Source: Kitasatospora sp. SolWspMP-SS2h
Lineage (GTDB): Bacteria; Actinomycetota; Actinomycetes; Streptomycetales; Streptomycetaceae
Direction: 5' to 3'
DNA: 64,000 nucleotides
Assembly (NCBI RefSeq): GCF_003259315.1
Contig: NZ_QLLT01000004.1
Coordinates: 1 to 64,000, forward strand
Shown: one piece after another, positions 15,007 through 23,472 of the stretch
How positions within the stretch are numbered: the stretch's first letter is position 1
How the letters are laid out: every line of letters begins with the position of its first letter
Made by a program: the position numbers and the translations under genes
The notes under the pieces: model-generated
Told to the model about the DNA's origin: nothing
What the model saw: the letters and a program-made list of their open reading frames with translations, nothing else
Database searches by the model: none

Positions 15007-17115
15007 TCAGCCGGTGGTACGGCAGACCGTGCCGTTCAGCCGGAACACCGTCGGGGACGGGTTGGCGCCGTTGTTGCCGCCGACGAAGCCGAACTCGGCG
15101 GAGGTGCCGCCGTTCGGCGCCAGGTGGGCGTTGTCCCGGCCGTTGGTGACCCGGACGTGCTGCCCGGTGGCGGCGATGTCCGCGTTCCACCAGGAGCCGA
15201 CGGACTGTCCGGCGGAGGGCCAGTCGAAGTCCAGCGTCCAGCCGTTCAGGTCCGCCGGGCCGGTGTTGCTCACCACGACGTCGGCCACGAAGCCGTTGCC
15301 CCAGCCGCTGGTCACCCGGTACGAGACGGTGCAGGTGCTGTCGCCCGGGGTGCCGGTGGTGAAGGTCAGCGGGGCGGAGGGCCGGGAGAGGCGCCCGGCC
15401 TGGTCGCGGGCCAGCACGTTGACGGTGTGCCGGGAGCCCGGCGGCAGGTTGCGCAGGGTGGTGGAGGTGCCGGTCGAGGAGCCGATCAACTGGACGGTGG
15501 TGCCCAGCTGTTCGTAGACCTCGTAGCGGTCCGCCGCGCCGGTGGCGGCCGGCCAGGAGAGCGTCGCGGTGGTGGCGTCCACCGCGGTGGCGCGCGGCGC
15601 GCCGGGGGTGCCGACGGTGGCGGCCGACGAGCCGGTGCCGGGCTTGGCGTGCACGGTCAGCACGGTGATCGAGTACGGGGCCAGGGTCGCCGAGGCGGCG
15701 GTGGCGGTGCCGGCGGCGTCCACCAGGCCCGGGTCGCCGGGCGCCCAGCGCTGCACGGCGGGGGCGGCGGTGCCGGGGGTGAAGCCGAGGTAGCGCAGGT
15801 CCACGGTGTGGCTGGTGGACGGGCTCTTGTTCAGCAGCAGCACGCCGAGGTCGCCGTTGGCCCGCAGCACCGCGTGCGAGGAGACGTCGGGGCCGGAGGC
15901 GCCGGAGGCCAGCAGGGTGTCGCCGGGGTCGCCGAGCGCGCCCACCGCCTTGATGCCGTGGTACGGCGCGAACGGGGTGTTCACGGCCGGTTCGCAGACG
16001 CTGCCGGTGCAACTGCCGTTCGACAGCAGGCCCATGTCGCCGTAGTCGGTCTCCCCGTTGACGGTGGTGATCGGGCCCGCGCCGTTGTGGGTGTCCCACC
16101 AGTCGACGCTGAACACGCCGTTCTCCAGCGCGGTGCTGACCGCCTCCGCCGCGAACAGGCCGTTCGGGCGGCTGGTGAGGGCGCCGTTGCCGGAGTCGGA
16201 GTTCACCTCGGTCATCGCGATGCCGATCCGCGCCGAGTCCGCGCCCGCGTACCGGTCCAGCAGGCCGCGCACCTCGCGCAGTTCGCCGGGCAGTTGCCGC
16301 ACGGCGGCCAGCGCCTGCTCGCCGCCGCCGGCGTTCGGGTACCAGTGGACGCTGACGAAGTCCACGTCGTGCGCGACGGCGGCCAGCACGGTGTGGTTCC
16401 AGTCGCCGCTGTCGCCGGCCGCGACGATGCCGTCCGGCCAGTTGCCGGGCATGGTCAGCACCGCGCCGATCTTCACCGCCGGGTCGACGGCCTTCATGGC
16501 CGCGGCGTACGCCTTGACCTCCTGGGCGTACTGGTCCGGCGTCTTGTCGGCGTGGGTGTCGTTCTCCCAACCGCTGCCGTAGACGCCGTTGCCGTAGATC
16601 TCGTTGCCGATCTCCCAGTACTTCGCCCCGTAGCCCTTGGTGACGTTGGCGTACCGGACCCAGTCCGCCGCCTCCTGGGGGGTGCCCGAGCCGTAGTTGG
16701 CGATCAGGATCGGCTGCGCGCCGGTCGCCCGCACCGTCCCCATGAACGCGTCGAACCCGGTGCCCGGGGCGACGTAGCCGCCCGGCGCGGTGTGGTCGGC
16801 CCAGTGGTAGATGTCCGCGTACGAGCCGCCCGGGTAGCGCAGCGCGCCGATCCCGGCGTCCCGGTAGAGCGAGGCCACCTGGGGGTCGTTCATGGCGGAG
16901 TCCCAGATGGCGGTGTTGACGCCGAGCGCGGCCGGGTCGACGGTGCCCAGGCCCGCGTTCGCGTTCACCGTGACCGTGGTGTCGCCGACGGGGGCGGGGT
17001 CGGCGGCCGCGGCGGGGGCGGACAGCGGCAGCGCCGCCGCGAGCACGGCCAGGACGGCCGGGGCCGCCGCGGCGAGCGGGCGGCGGGGCCCGGCTGATCT
17101 CCTGCGGAACAGCAT
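15007..17115 (-). CDS. Secreted clan GH-A-like glycosidase (arabinofuranosidase-like) with Fn3 and CBM2
   Basis: The 702-residue precursor has a signal peptide to about residue 38. A (beta/alpha)8-type domain (about 48-400) shows LRYPGGSYADIYHW, then YWEIGNEIYGNG with a likely acid/base E172, SVHWYPN and MTEVNSDSG with a likely nucleophile E303. A beta-sandwich, an Fn3 domain (about 520-600) and a C-terminal CBM2 (CTVSYRVTSGWGNGF to CRTTG) follow. CBM2 implies binding to cellulose or xylan. The two Glu motifs fit GH51/GH39-like retaining enzymes, but no family is certain. GGAGGAACG precedes ATG 17115. A perfect CebR-type box lies 139 bp upstream. Confidence 0.8.
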   Translation of the reverse strand: MLFRRRSAGPRRPLAAAAPAVLAVLAAALPLSAPAAAADPAPVGDTTVTVNANAGLGTVDPAALGVNTAIWDSAMNDPQVASLYRDAGIGALRYPGGSYADIYHWADHTAPGGYVAPGTGFDAFMGTVRATGAQPILIANYGSGTPQEAADWVRYANVTKGYGAKYWEIGNEIYGNGVYGSGWENDTHADKTPDQYAQEVKAYAAAMKAVDPAVKIGAVLTMPGNWPDGIVAAGDSGDWNHTVLAAVAHDVDFVSVHWYPNAGGGEQALAAVRQLPGELREVRGLLDRYAGADSARIGIAMTEVNSDSGNGALTSRPNGLFAAEAVSTALENGVFSVDWWDTHNGAGPITTVNGETDYGDMGLLSNGSCTGSVCEPAVNTPFAPYHGIKAVGALGDPGDTLLASGASGPDVSSHAVLRANGDLGVLLLNKSPSTSHTVDLRYLGFTPGTAAPAVQRWAPGDPGLVDAAGTATAASATLAPYSITVLTVHAKPGTGSSAATVGTPGAPRATAVDATTATLSWPAATGAADRYEVYEQLGTTVQLIGSSTGTSTTLRNLPPGSRHTVNVLARDQAGRLSRPSAPLTFTTGTPGDSTCTVSYRVTSGWGNGFVADVVVSNTGPADLNGWTLDFDWPSAGQSVGSWWNADIAATGQHVRVTNGRDNAHLAPNGGTSAEFGFVGGNNGANPSPTVFRLNGTVCRTTG

Positions 17116-17253
17116 GGGGGTCGTTCCTCCCGGGTGGGGCGCCGGCCCGGGGCCGCGCCACGGCGGCCCCGGGCCCGGACGGGGGCGGGGGATGTGAGGG
17201 CGGTGCGGCGTACGGTGCCGCGCGGCGGTCGTCGGTGCGTGCGCCGACCGCCT

Positions 17254-17267
17254 TGGGAGCGCTCCCA
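17254..17267. promoter_or_regulatory. CebR-type operator
   Basis: TGGGAGCGCTCCCA is a perfect 14-bp palindrome identical to the known Streptomyces CebR (cellobiose/cellotriose repressor) box. It lies upstream of the CBM2 glycosidase and predicts cello-oligosaccharide induction. Confidence 0.85.
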
Positions 17268-17368
17268 TGGTGGGAAGGCGGGTCGGGGCTGTCAATCCCG
17301 CGCCCGCGTCCCCGGCCGTCCGCGCAGCTCCGGGGGCCGCCGGGGCGGGTGAAACGTTCGCGGGGGCC

Positions 17369-17462
17369 GGGCGGCGGGGTTCCGGGCGGCGGCCGCGGGG
17401 TTCCGGGCGGCGGGGTCTCGGACAATCGGGTCTCAGGCGGTCGGGTCTCGGGCGGCGGGGCC
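17369..17462. repeat. About 15-bp degenerate tandem repeats 3' of thpR
   Basis: Blocks of about 15 bp (GGGCGGCGGGGTTCC, later GGGTCTC-ending variants) occur around 17369, 17405, 17420, 17435 and 17450. The array begins within 15 nt of the downstream side of the thpR stop codon. Confidence 0.65.
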
Positions 17463-17475
17463 GGGCGGTGCGGCC

Positions 17476-18078
17476 TCAGGGGGTGCGGTCAGGACGGTCG
17501 GCGGTGGCGAAGGGCCAGGACTCGATGTCGCGGTAGTGGATCGGGCCCGGGCCGCGGGCGGTGTTGCTGCCGACCAGGTGCAGACGCGCCGTCCACCAGC
17601 TCCGGCCGGTGAACCCGGCGAGGACGGCGGCGCCCGCCGGGACACCGGTGGCGTCGTCGCGCCGGGCCCGGGCCAGCGTCAGGTGCGGGTGCAGCGGGCG
17701 CTCCCGGAAGCCGATGCCCCGGGCGCGCACCAGGCCCCGGACCTCCTCGGCCAGCCGGTGCAGCCCCGCCAGGTCCCCGTCGACGCCGCTCCACAGCAGC
17801 CGCCCGTCGAAGTGGCCCCCGCCGCGCAGCCCCAGCCGCAGCGCGGGCCGCCCGACGGCGGCGCCGGACAGCGCGGAACGCAGCAACGGGACGGCGCTGG
17901 ACGGGAGTTCGCCGAGGAAGGCCAGCGTGATGTGCCAGTCCTCGATCCGGTTCCAGCGCAGCCCGGGGTGCGCCTCGTAGGCGGGGCGCAGCGCCCGGGC
18001 CAGCTCGTCCTTGGCCTCGTCGGGCGGGGCGAGCGCCACGAAAGCGCGCAGGGCCGGGGGCTCGGAAGGATCGTCCAC
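17476..18078 (-). CDS. thpR: RNA 2',3'-cyclic phosphodiesterase (2'-5' RNA ligase family)
   Basis: The 200-residue protein is of the 2H phosphoesterase fold. Both catalytic HxTx motifs are present: WHITLAFLGE (about residues 48-57) and HPHLTLARA (about 131-139). ThpR opens 2',3'-cyclic phosphates on RNA, and the ligase name is historical. The GTG start at 18078 has little Shine-Dalgarno but a TAGAAA -10-like element just upstream, so a leaderless mRNA is possible. The next gene is the FAH-family enzyme on the same strand, 48 bp upstream. Confidence 0.9.
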   Translation of the reverse strand: MDDPSEPPALRAFVALAPPDEAKDELARALRPAYEAHPGLRWNRIEDWHITLAFLGELPSSAVPLLRSALSGAAVGRPALRLGLRGGGHFDGRLLWSGVDGDLAGLHRLAEEVRGLVRARGIGFRERPLHPHLTLARARRDDATGVPAGAAVLAGFTGRSWWTARLHLVGSNTARGPGPIHYRDIESWPFATADRPDRTP

Positions 18079-18126
18079 CAGGGATTTCTAGCACCCCGGC
18101 CCCCCGCCCCGCCGACCGTCGGCCCG

Positions 18127-18978
18127 TCAGGCGTCGGCGAGGGTCTGGCGCTGGGTGCCGAGGCCGTCGACGGACAGCTCGACCACGTCGCCCGCCCGCA
18201 GGTACGGCTTGTCGGGGCGGCCGAGGGCGACGCCGGCCGGCGTGCCGGTGTTGATCACGTCGCCGGGGTTGAGCACCATGTACTGGCTCAAGTACCAGAC
18301 CAGGTACGGCACATCGAAGATCATCCGCGCGGTGCTGCCGTCCTGCCGCGACTCGCCGTTGACGCTCAGCCGCAGGCCGAGCGCCTGCGGGTCGGGCACC
18401 TCGTCCGGGGTCACCAGCCAGGGGCCGAGCGGGTTGAAGGTCTCGCAGGACTTGCCGAGGTCCCACTGCGGGGAGAAGTCGAGCTGGAACTCCCGCTCCG
18501 AGACGTCGTTGCTGACCGCGTACCCGGCGACGCACGCGGCGGCCCCGGCCGGGTCGGCGAGGTAGCGGGCCCGCTGCCCGATCACCACCGCCAGCTCCAC
18601 CTCGTAGTCCGTCCGGGTCGAGCCGCGCGGCACCAGCACCTCGTCGTCCGGGCCGACGATCGTCGCCGGGTCCTTCATGAACACCACCGGCCGCGCCGGG
18701 ACCGCCGCCCCGGTCTCCTCCGCGTGGTCCCGGTAGTTGAGCCCGACGCAGACCACCTTCCCGGGCCGGGCGACCGGCGCCCCCCGCCGCACCCCGGCAC
18801 TCGCCACCACCGGCAGCGACCCCGCCGCGAGCGCCGCCCGCACCCGCTCGACCCCGCCCCCCGCGAGGAACGCCCCGTCGATGTCACCGGTCAGCCCGGC
18901 CAGCGAGTACGCGGTGCCGTCGGCGTCTAGGACGGCCGGCACCTCTTCACCGGGCGCGCCGATGCGCAGCAGCTTCAT
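18127..18978 (-). CDS. Fumarylacetoacetate hydrolase-family protein
   Basis: The 283-residue protein has the C-terminal FAH catalytic fold. Visible elements are VGLNYRDHAEE (about 78-88), metal ligands in DYEVELAVVIG and SNDVSEREFQ, and the loop GDVINTGTPAGV. The family includes acylpyruvases, 2-hydroxyhepta-2,4-diene-dioate isomerases and ureidoglycolate-lyase-annotated proteins, so the exact substrate is open. It probably acts on a 2,4-diketo or hydroxy-dienoate intermediate in the cytosol with Mg2+ or Mn2+. Confidence 0.9.
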   Translation of the reverse strand: MKLLRIGAPGEEVPAVLDADGTAYSLAGLTGDIDGAFLAGGGVERVRAALAAGSLPVVASAGVRRGAPVARPGKVVCVGLNYRDHAEETGAAVPARPVVFMKDPATIVGPDDEVLVPRGSTRTDYEVELAVVIGQRARYLADPAGAAACVAGYAVSNDVSEREFQLDFSPQWDLGKSCETFNPLGPWLVTPDEVPDPQALGLRLSVNGESRQDGSTARMIFDVPYLVWYLSQYMVLNPGDVINTGTPAGVALGRPDKPYLRAGDVVELSVDGLGTQRQTLADA

Positions 18979-19231
18979 GGGGAACGGACTCCTCTGCGGA
19001 CGGGGACGGGATGCCTGACGACCTTAGGTTTCCGGCCCGGGCCACGACAAGGAGCCCGCCCTCCCCGCCCTCCCGGCGGACGCCGGGGGCGACCGGCGCG
19101 CACGTCCGGCCGGACGGTGAACTCGGCCACGGGCGAAGAGCGGGCAACTCCGTTCTTCGGCAAGGCGCGTGGACTGGTGGAACATCCTGGACCCGGTGCC
19201 GATGGCCTACCGGGTCGGTCCGGCGGGTCGG

Positions 19232-19312
19232 TGTGCTCGGTGTGCTCGGTGTGCTCGGTGTGCTCGGTGTTCTCAGCGTTCTCGGCGTTCTCGACGTTGT
19301 CGGCGTTCTCAG
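19232..19312. repeat. 9-bp tandem repeat, nine units, at the lipoprotein stop codon
   Basis: Nine contiguous 9-mers: four TGTGCTCGG followed by variants such as CGTTCTCGG and CGTTGTCGG. The stop of the minus-strand lipoprotein gene (19309-19311) lies in the last unit. The rest of 18979-19231 shows no gene. Confidence 0.9.
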
Positions 19313-19968
19313 TGTTCGAGGTCGGCGCGCATCCGGACGAACCGTGCGGCGGCGTCCGCCGGTGAGGTGGCGGGGAACAGCGCGACGGCGGCGGTGGAGG
19401 CGTCCGCCCAGCCGCACAGGGCGTCGGCGCCGAGCGGGAAGCACTCCAGGTTGCCGCCGAGCGGACCGGCCGGGTAGGCGACGGAGGTGCCGGGGCTGCC
19501 GGTGGAGCCCTCGCCGAGCGCGTGGTCGATCAGGCCGCGCCACAGGTGCTCGCGGCGCTTGCTCGGGTCCTCGGGCACGTTGTCGACCCCGGCGAACAGC
19601 ACCGCACGGCCGGAACCGCCCTTCGCCTGACGGTAGTTGGCCTCCACCAGGGTCATCCCCTCGCGCATCTCGCCCGGGTCGACCGGCACGTCGCTCAGCT
19701 GCGCGTCCCCGGTGGCCCGGGCCAGCCCGCCCGCCGTGGCGGCCTCGGTCAGAGCACGCTTGCCGCCCGCCCCGGACGCGGAGGCCGAGGCGGAAGCGGA
19801 TACCGACGCGGACGCGGAGGCCGAAGCCGACGCGGAGGCCGACGTGGGCGCGGGCGGGGCGGCGTCGGCGTCCGGGCCCTCCGGGTCGCAGGCGGCGAGG
19901 GTGAGCGTCGCGGCCAGTGCCGCGGTGGCGAGCAGGGTGCGGGCGGCGAGCGGCCGGCGTCTGGTCAT
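19309..19968 (-). CDS. Putative lipoprotein with Ser-Ala repeat linker
   Basis: The 219-residue precursor has a lipobox LTLAAC at about residue 27, followed by DPEG. A long Ser-Ala dipeptide repeat (about residues 43-66) acts as a surface spacer. The mature domain contains ATGDAQLSDVPVDPGEMREG and AVLFAGVDNVPEDP, with two Cys (ECFPLGADALCGW) that may form a disulfide. No family was recognised. The same C-DPEG start occurs in the lipoprotein at 23473, though the rest does not match. Confidence 0.75.
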   Translation of the reverse strand: MTRRRPLAARTLLATAALAATLTLAACDPEGPDADAAPPAPTSASASASASASASVSASASASASGAGGKRALTEAATAGGLARATGDAQLSDVPVDPGEMREGMTLVEANYRQAKGGSGRAVLFAGVDNVPEDPSKRREHLWRGLIDHALGEGSTGSPGTSVAYPAGPLGGNLECFPLGADALCGWADASTAAVALFPATSPADAAARFVRMRADLEH

Positions 19969-20326
19969 GGCGGGTTCCTCCCGGGTGCGTGGTGGCGGAG
20001 CGGCCGACCGGACGGGGCGGCTGCACCCCGCGCGGCGGTACGGGGCAGGACGCTACGGCCGTCCGTCGGGCCGCCGGGGCGAAGACGCGGATTCCGGACC
20101 GCATCGGGACCGGACGGTGACACGTCGGCAGACCGCCAGACCGGTCGTAGAGGAGGGGCGGGGACGCCCCGGTGCCGGGCCGCCGAGCCGCCTGGTCGCC
20201 GGGTGGAAAACCGTTTGGCCGAACGGCACGCCGCGGCGATGATCGGGCGGGTGCGCGCCCCGGCCGGTGCCGGAGCGCCCCGTGTGGACCACCCCTCACA
20301 ACCCCCGAACTCCAGGAGAAGACTGC
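19969..20326. other. Intergenic region, no gene seen
   Basis: 358 bp lie between a minus-strand lipoprotein and a plus-strand gene. The only structure noted is the near-palindrome CCGTTTGGCCGAACGG (20211-20226), a possible operator. Otherwise nothing is evident. Confidence 0.4.
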
Positions 20327-21670
20327 GTGCACGCCGACCTCACCAAGGCCCGCGAACTGCTCGACGCCGGTGACCCGCAGGGCGCCGTCCGGGAACTGCG
20401 GAGCGCCGCCGACGGCCTGAGCGCCGCCGAACTCGCCCCGGCAGTGAGGCAGTTGGCCGATCTGGTGGGGATCGACGACCTGGCGGGCGCCGCCGCCGAA
20501 CTGGCCGCCGACCCGTCCGGCCCCGCCGCGCTGTACGCGTACGGGTACGCCTGCATCGAGCACGGCCTGTCCGAGTTCGCCGTCCCCGCGCTGCGCCAGG
20601 CGCTGCGCGGCGCGCGGCAGGCCGCCGCCGAGCCGGAGGCCAAGGCGGCCAAGCGGCGGCTGTTCGGCCGCTCCCGCCCGGCCGGGCCGGCGGTGAACCC
20701 GCGGCAGGTGCTGCTGGAGCTGGCCGTCGCGCTGGAGGACGGCGAGCGGCACCACGAGGCCGTCGAGCTGCTCCGGGAGCACCGGGACGTCACCGGCGAC
20801 TGGCCCGACCGCTACCTGCTGGTGCACAACGCCCTGATGGCCGGGGACCTCGACCTCGCCCGGGAGGTCTTCGGGCAGCTCTCCGCGCCCGACGAGACCT
20901 GGCGCCCCGCCGCCGACCGGATCGGCCGCACCCTGGCCCGGGCCGCCGCCGTCCCGCCGGCCGGCCCGGCCGACCTGCGCGGCTGGCACCACGTGCTCAC
21001 TGGCGGCCTGCTCGCCACCCTCTCCCCGTACGGCCACGACGCCGGGATGACCGGCCGCTGGGCGTACCTCCAGGGCGGCTGGGACGACTGCCGGCTCGGC
21101 CTGGAGCGGCTGCGCGTCGTGCTGGACGCCACCGGCCGCCGCCCCGCCGCCGTCGCGCTGCTGCCCGACCGGGGCAGCCGGGCGCTCGGCCTGGCCGCGG
21201 CCGAGCTGCTGGGCCTGCCCGCCGCCCCGTACCGGCCGGGCACGCCGGACACGCTGGTGGTGGCGTACGACCTGAACGAGCTGGACGGGGAGGTGCTCTC
21301 CGCGCTGCACGAGCGGGCCCCCGGCGAGCTGCTGTACGAGCACGCCACCTGCTGGACGGACACCCCCGCGGTGTCGGCGGACGTCTGCGGCCTGCTGGTG
21401 CAGCGGATCGTCGCGCCCTGGGAGCCGCGGACGGCGGTGGACGAGGACGGCGAGGTCACCTCGTCCCCGGCCGACGAGCGCCCCGCCGAGGAACTGGCCC
21501 GGGAGATCCTGGCCGCCTCCGCCGAGCCCGATCCGGGCGACGGGGCGACCCCGCCCGACCCGGACGCGGCGCTGGCGGGCTTCGCGGCCCGCGCCGCCGC
21601 CACCTGGGCGACCGGCAGCCGGGACCGGATCCGCTCCGCCGGGCCGGTGCGCAGCTCCCGCTTCGCCTGA
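20327..21670 (+). CDS. TPR-like cytosolic protein of unknown function
   Basis: The 447-residue soluble protein starts at GTG 20327 (AGGAGA 8 nt upstream). The N-terminal 220 residues are helical repeats of TPR character (KARELLDAGDPQGAVRELR, LLELAVALEDGERHHEAVEL, NALMAGDLDLAREVF). The C-terminal part has a different fold, with YAYLQGGWDDCRLGLE-like and LVVAYDLNELDGEV segments, and ends in an acidic region. No catalytic motif was recognised. It is likely a scaffold or a sensor. It is followed by a strong terminator. Confidence 0.75.
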   Translation: MHADLTKARELLDAGDPQGAVRELRSAADGLSAAELAPAVRQLADLVGIDDLAGAAAELAADPSGPAALYAYGYACIEHGLSEFAVPALRQALRGARQAAAEPEAKAAKRRLFGRSRPAGPAVNPRQVLLELAVALEDGERHHEAVELLREHRDVTGDWPDRYLLVHNALMAGDLDLAREVFGQLSAPDETWRPAADRIGRTLARAAAVPPAGPADLRGWHHVLTGGLLATLSPYGHDAGMTGRWAYLQGGWDDCRLGLERLRVVLDATGRRPAAVALLPDRGSRALGLAAAELLGLPAAPYRPGTPDTLVVAYDLNELDGEVLSALHERAPGELLYEHATCWTDTPAVSADVCGLLVQRIVAPWEPRTAVDEDGEVTSSPADERPAEELAREILAASAEPDPGDGATPPDPDAALAGFAARAAATWATGSRDRIRSAGPVRSSRFA

Positions 21671-21749
21671 CCGGCCGCCGCGTCGCCCGCCGCGCCGTCC
21701 GCCGCGCCGTCCCCCGGTCCCCCGGTCCCCCGAAAGGACCCTGGCAGGC

Positions 21750-21784
21750 CACTGCCCGCCCGGCAGGGAGCCGGGCGGGCAGTG
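21750..21784. terminator. Perfect 15-bp hairpin between convergent genes
   Basis: CACTGCCCGCCCGGC and GCCGGGCGGGCAGTG flank a 5-nt loop between the TPR-like gene and the GlsB-like gene. Confidence 0.88.
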
Positions 21785-21811
21785 GGCGAGTCGGTCGTGG
21801 GGACCGCGGGG

Positions 21812-22081
21812 CTACCTGCCCGGGCGGGACTTGCTCCAGGCCGGGGCGACGAAGGCCACCAGGACGACGGCGAAACCGATCTGGAGCAGGTGCCTGATCC
21901 AGTCGATGCCGCCGGTGTGCCGGACGCCGATCCAGCCGGCCACCAGGTTTCCGAGCAGTGCGCCGGCCGCACCGAGCAGCATGGTCAGCCACCACGGGAT
22001 GGACTGCGGTCCACGCAGGATCAGCTTGGCCAGCACGCCCAGCACGAAACCGATCAACAGAATCCAGAGGAGTTGGAACAT
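21812..22081 (-). CDS. GlsB/YeaQ/YmgE family stress-response membrane protein
   Basis: The 89-residue protein has three hydrophobic helices and the Gly-rich pattern of the transglycosylase-associated family: WILLIGFVLGVLAKLILRG, MLLGAAGALLGNLVAGW and a C-terminal LLQIGFAVVLVAFVAP. Members are small inner-membrane proteins induced by general stress. ATG 22081 is preceded by GGAAAGG. A sigma-B-like promoter reads toward it from 22230-22205. Confidence 0.88.
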   Translation of the reverse strand: MFQLLWILLIGFVLGVLAKLILRGPQSIPWWLTMLLGAAGALLGNLVAGWIGVRHTGGIDWIRHLLQIGFAVVLVAFVAPAWSKSRPGR

Positions 22082-22204
22082 CGAGACCCAGCCTTTCCGG
22101 TCGGGCGCCGGCGGTCGACGGCGGTGAGCCGTACGCGGGCCCGCCGACGGGACGGTCCGCACCAACCATGATCGCGCGCCGGGTGAGCCCGGGCATCTCG
22201 ACGG

Positions 22205-22245
22205 ACACCCGTTCGCCGGGTTTGCAAAACCAGGGCAAAGGGTAT
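22205..22245. promoter_or_regulatory. Overlapping divergent sigma-B-like promoters
   Basis: On the + strand, GTTT (22220-22223), 16 bp and GGGTAT (22240-22245) fit the Streptomyces sigma-B consensus GNNT-N14-16-GGGTAY. On the minus strand, GTTT (22230-22227), 16 bp and GGGTGT (22210-22205) fit with one mismatch. The two share the palindromic GTTTGCAAAAC segment. They would drive the lysozyme-like gene and the GlsB-like gene. Confidence 0.6.
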
Positions 22246-22349
22246 GCGCGGTAGCCGAACCGGAGGGTCCGGTGATTGCGTCACGACGCGATGTGATGGG
22301 ATGGACGACCTCAGCAGACGTCAGGTCAGGTCCTACGGGGGGACACGGA

Positions 22350-23354
22350 ATGGCAGCGGGTTTCGGTTACGAACCGGGCGAATTGGCGAGGATCCAGCAG
22401 GACTTCCAGACGATCCAGCAGCGGATGGGTGAACTGTCCCAGCGGACCGGCCGGATCAAGGGCGTGATGGCCAAGGCCGTCACCACCGACCTCGCGGCGG
22501 GCGCCCTCGGTGGCGTCGTCGGGTTCGGCGCGGTGGTCGCCCAGGTGCGTGAGCGGGTCGGCGCGATCGAGCGGCAGGTCGCGGCCCTGGAGGCCACCAA
22601 GAACGAGCTCACCAAGAACCTCGGCGGCGACGTCGACAAGCTCGGCGTCATCGTCAAGCAGTACGCGGACGCCGAGCGGCGCGCCCGCGAGGGCGTCCGG
22701 AAACCCGGCCAGGGCGGCCACCCGGGGAAGCCGGCCGGCCCGAAGAAGCCCGCCGGCGGCCACGGCGGCACGCACGGGGCCGAGCCCACCGGACCGAAGA
22801 AGCCGATGCCCACCAGTCCGAAGAAGCCCACCGGAGGCCACGGAGGCCACGGCGGCCACGGCGAGGACCCCGCGCCGACGGTCTCCCACGAGGGCGCGAT
22901 CAAGGTCAGCCAGGTCGGCTACCAGGGCGCCGGCAAGTACCGAAGCGGCGAGGCCGCCTGCCGCGAGTACATCTCCCAGGCCCTGGACGCGATGGGCGTC
23001 ACCGACCCGAAGGCCCGCGCCGCCTGGACCGAGGGCATGCTGACCATCGCCTCCCGGGAGTCCTCGTACAACGCGCCCGGCTCGCAGATCAACGCCTGGG
23101 ACAGCAACGCCCACGGCGCGATCGTCGGCGACGGCAAGCCCGCGAACTGCTCGCGCGGCGGCTGGCAGTGCATCCCGAGCACCTTCGCGGCCAACCACGT
23201 CAAGGGCACCTCGACCGACATCTACGACCCGGTGGCCAACGTCGCGGCGTCCATGACGTACATCCGCAGCAGGTACAAGGTCGCGCCGGACGGGCACGAC
23301 CTGGCGAGCAAGGTGCCGCAGGCCAACCCGCACCACAAGCCGCAGGGCTACTGA
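22350..23354 (+). CDS. Helical (WXG100-like) protein fused to lysozyme-like transglycosylase domain
   Basis: The 334-residue protein lacks any Sec signal. Residues 1-120 form a long helical hairpin (LARIQQDFQTIQQRMGELSQ ... VGAIERQVAALEATKNEL) similar in shape to ESX/WXG substrates. A Lys/Pro/Gly/His-rich linker (about 120-175) follows, then a lysozyme/SLT-like domain: a likely catalytic Glu in IASRESSYN, GGWQCIPSTF and YDPVANVAASMTYIRSRY. It probably cuts peptidoglycan. With no Sec signal it may leave by type VII secretion. ATG 22350 follows CGGGGGGA. A sigma-B-like promoter lies about 100 bp upstream. Confidence 0.75.
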   Translation: MAAGFGYEPGELARIQQDFQTIQQRMGELSQRTGRIKGVMAKAVTTDLAAGALGGVVGFGAVVAQVRERVGAIERQVAALEATKNELTKNLGGDVDKLGVIVKQYADAERRAREGVRKPGQGGHPGKPAGPKKPAGGHGGTHGAEPTGPKKPMPTSPKKPTGGHGGHGGHGEDPAPTVSHEGAIKVSQVGYQGAGKYRSGEAACREYISQALDAMGVTDPKARAAWTEGMLTIASRESSYNAPGSQINAWDSNAHGAIVGDGKPANCSRGGWQCIPSTFAANHVKGTSTDIYDPVANVAASMTYIRSRYKVAPDGHDLASKVPQANPHHKPQGY

Positions 23355-23472
23355 CCGGGCCCCCGCCGGGACGGCCGTTCCCGCCCGGGGACGGCCGCCA
23401 CCGCCGCGCCCCGTCCCGGCCCGTTCCCCTTTTCCTCTCTCCACCGTCCTCGAACCCCCCAGGGATACATCC

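Noticed and set aside
13265..17425. Long minus-strand frame across the MFS and glycosidase genes
   Set aside because: It crosses a strong terminator and two genes with clear motifs. Its translation is Arg/Gly-rich noise.
19232..19312. CRISPR-like array
   Set aside because: The units are 9 bp and contiguous with no spacers, so this is a plain tandem repeat.
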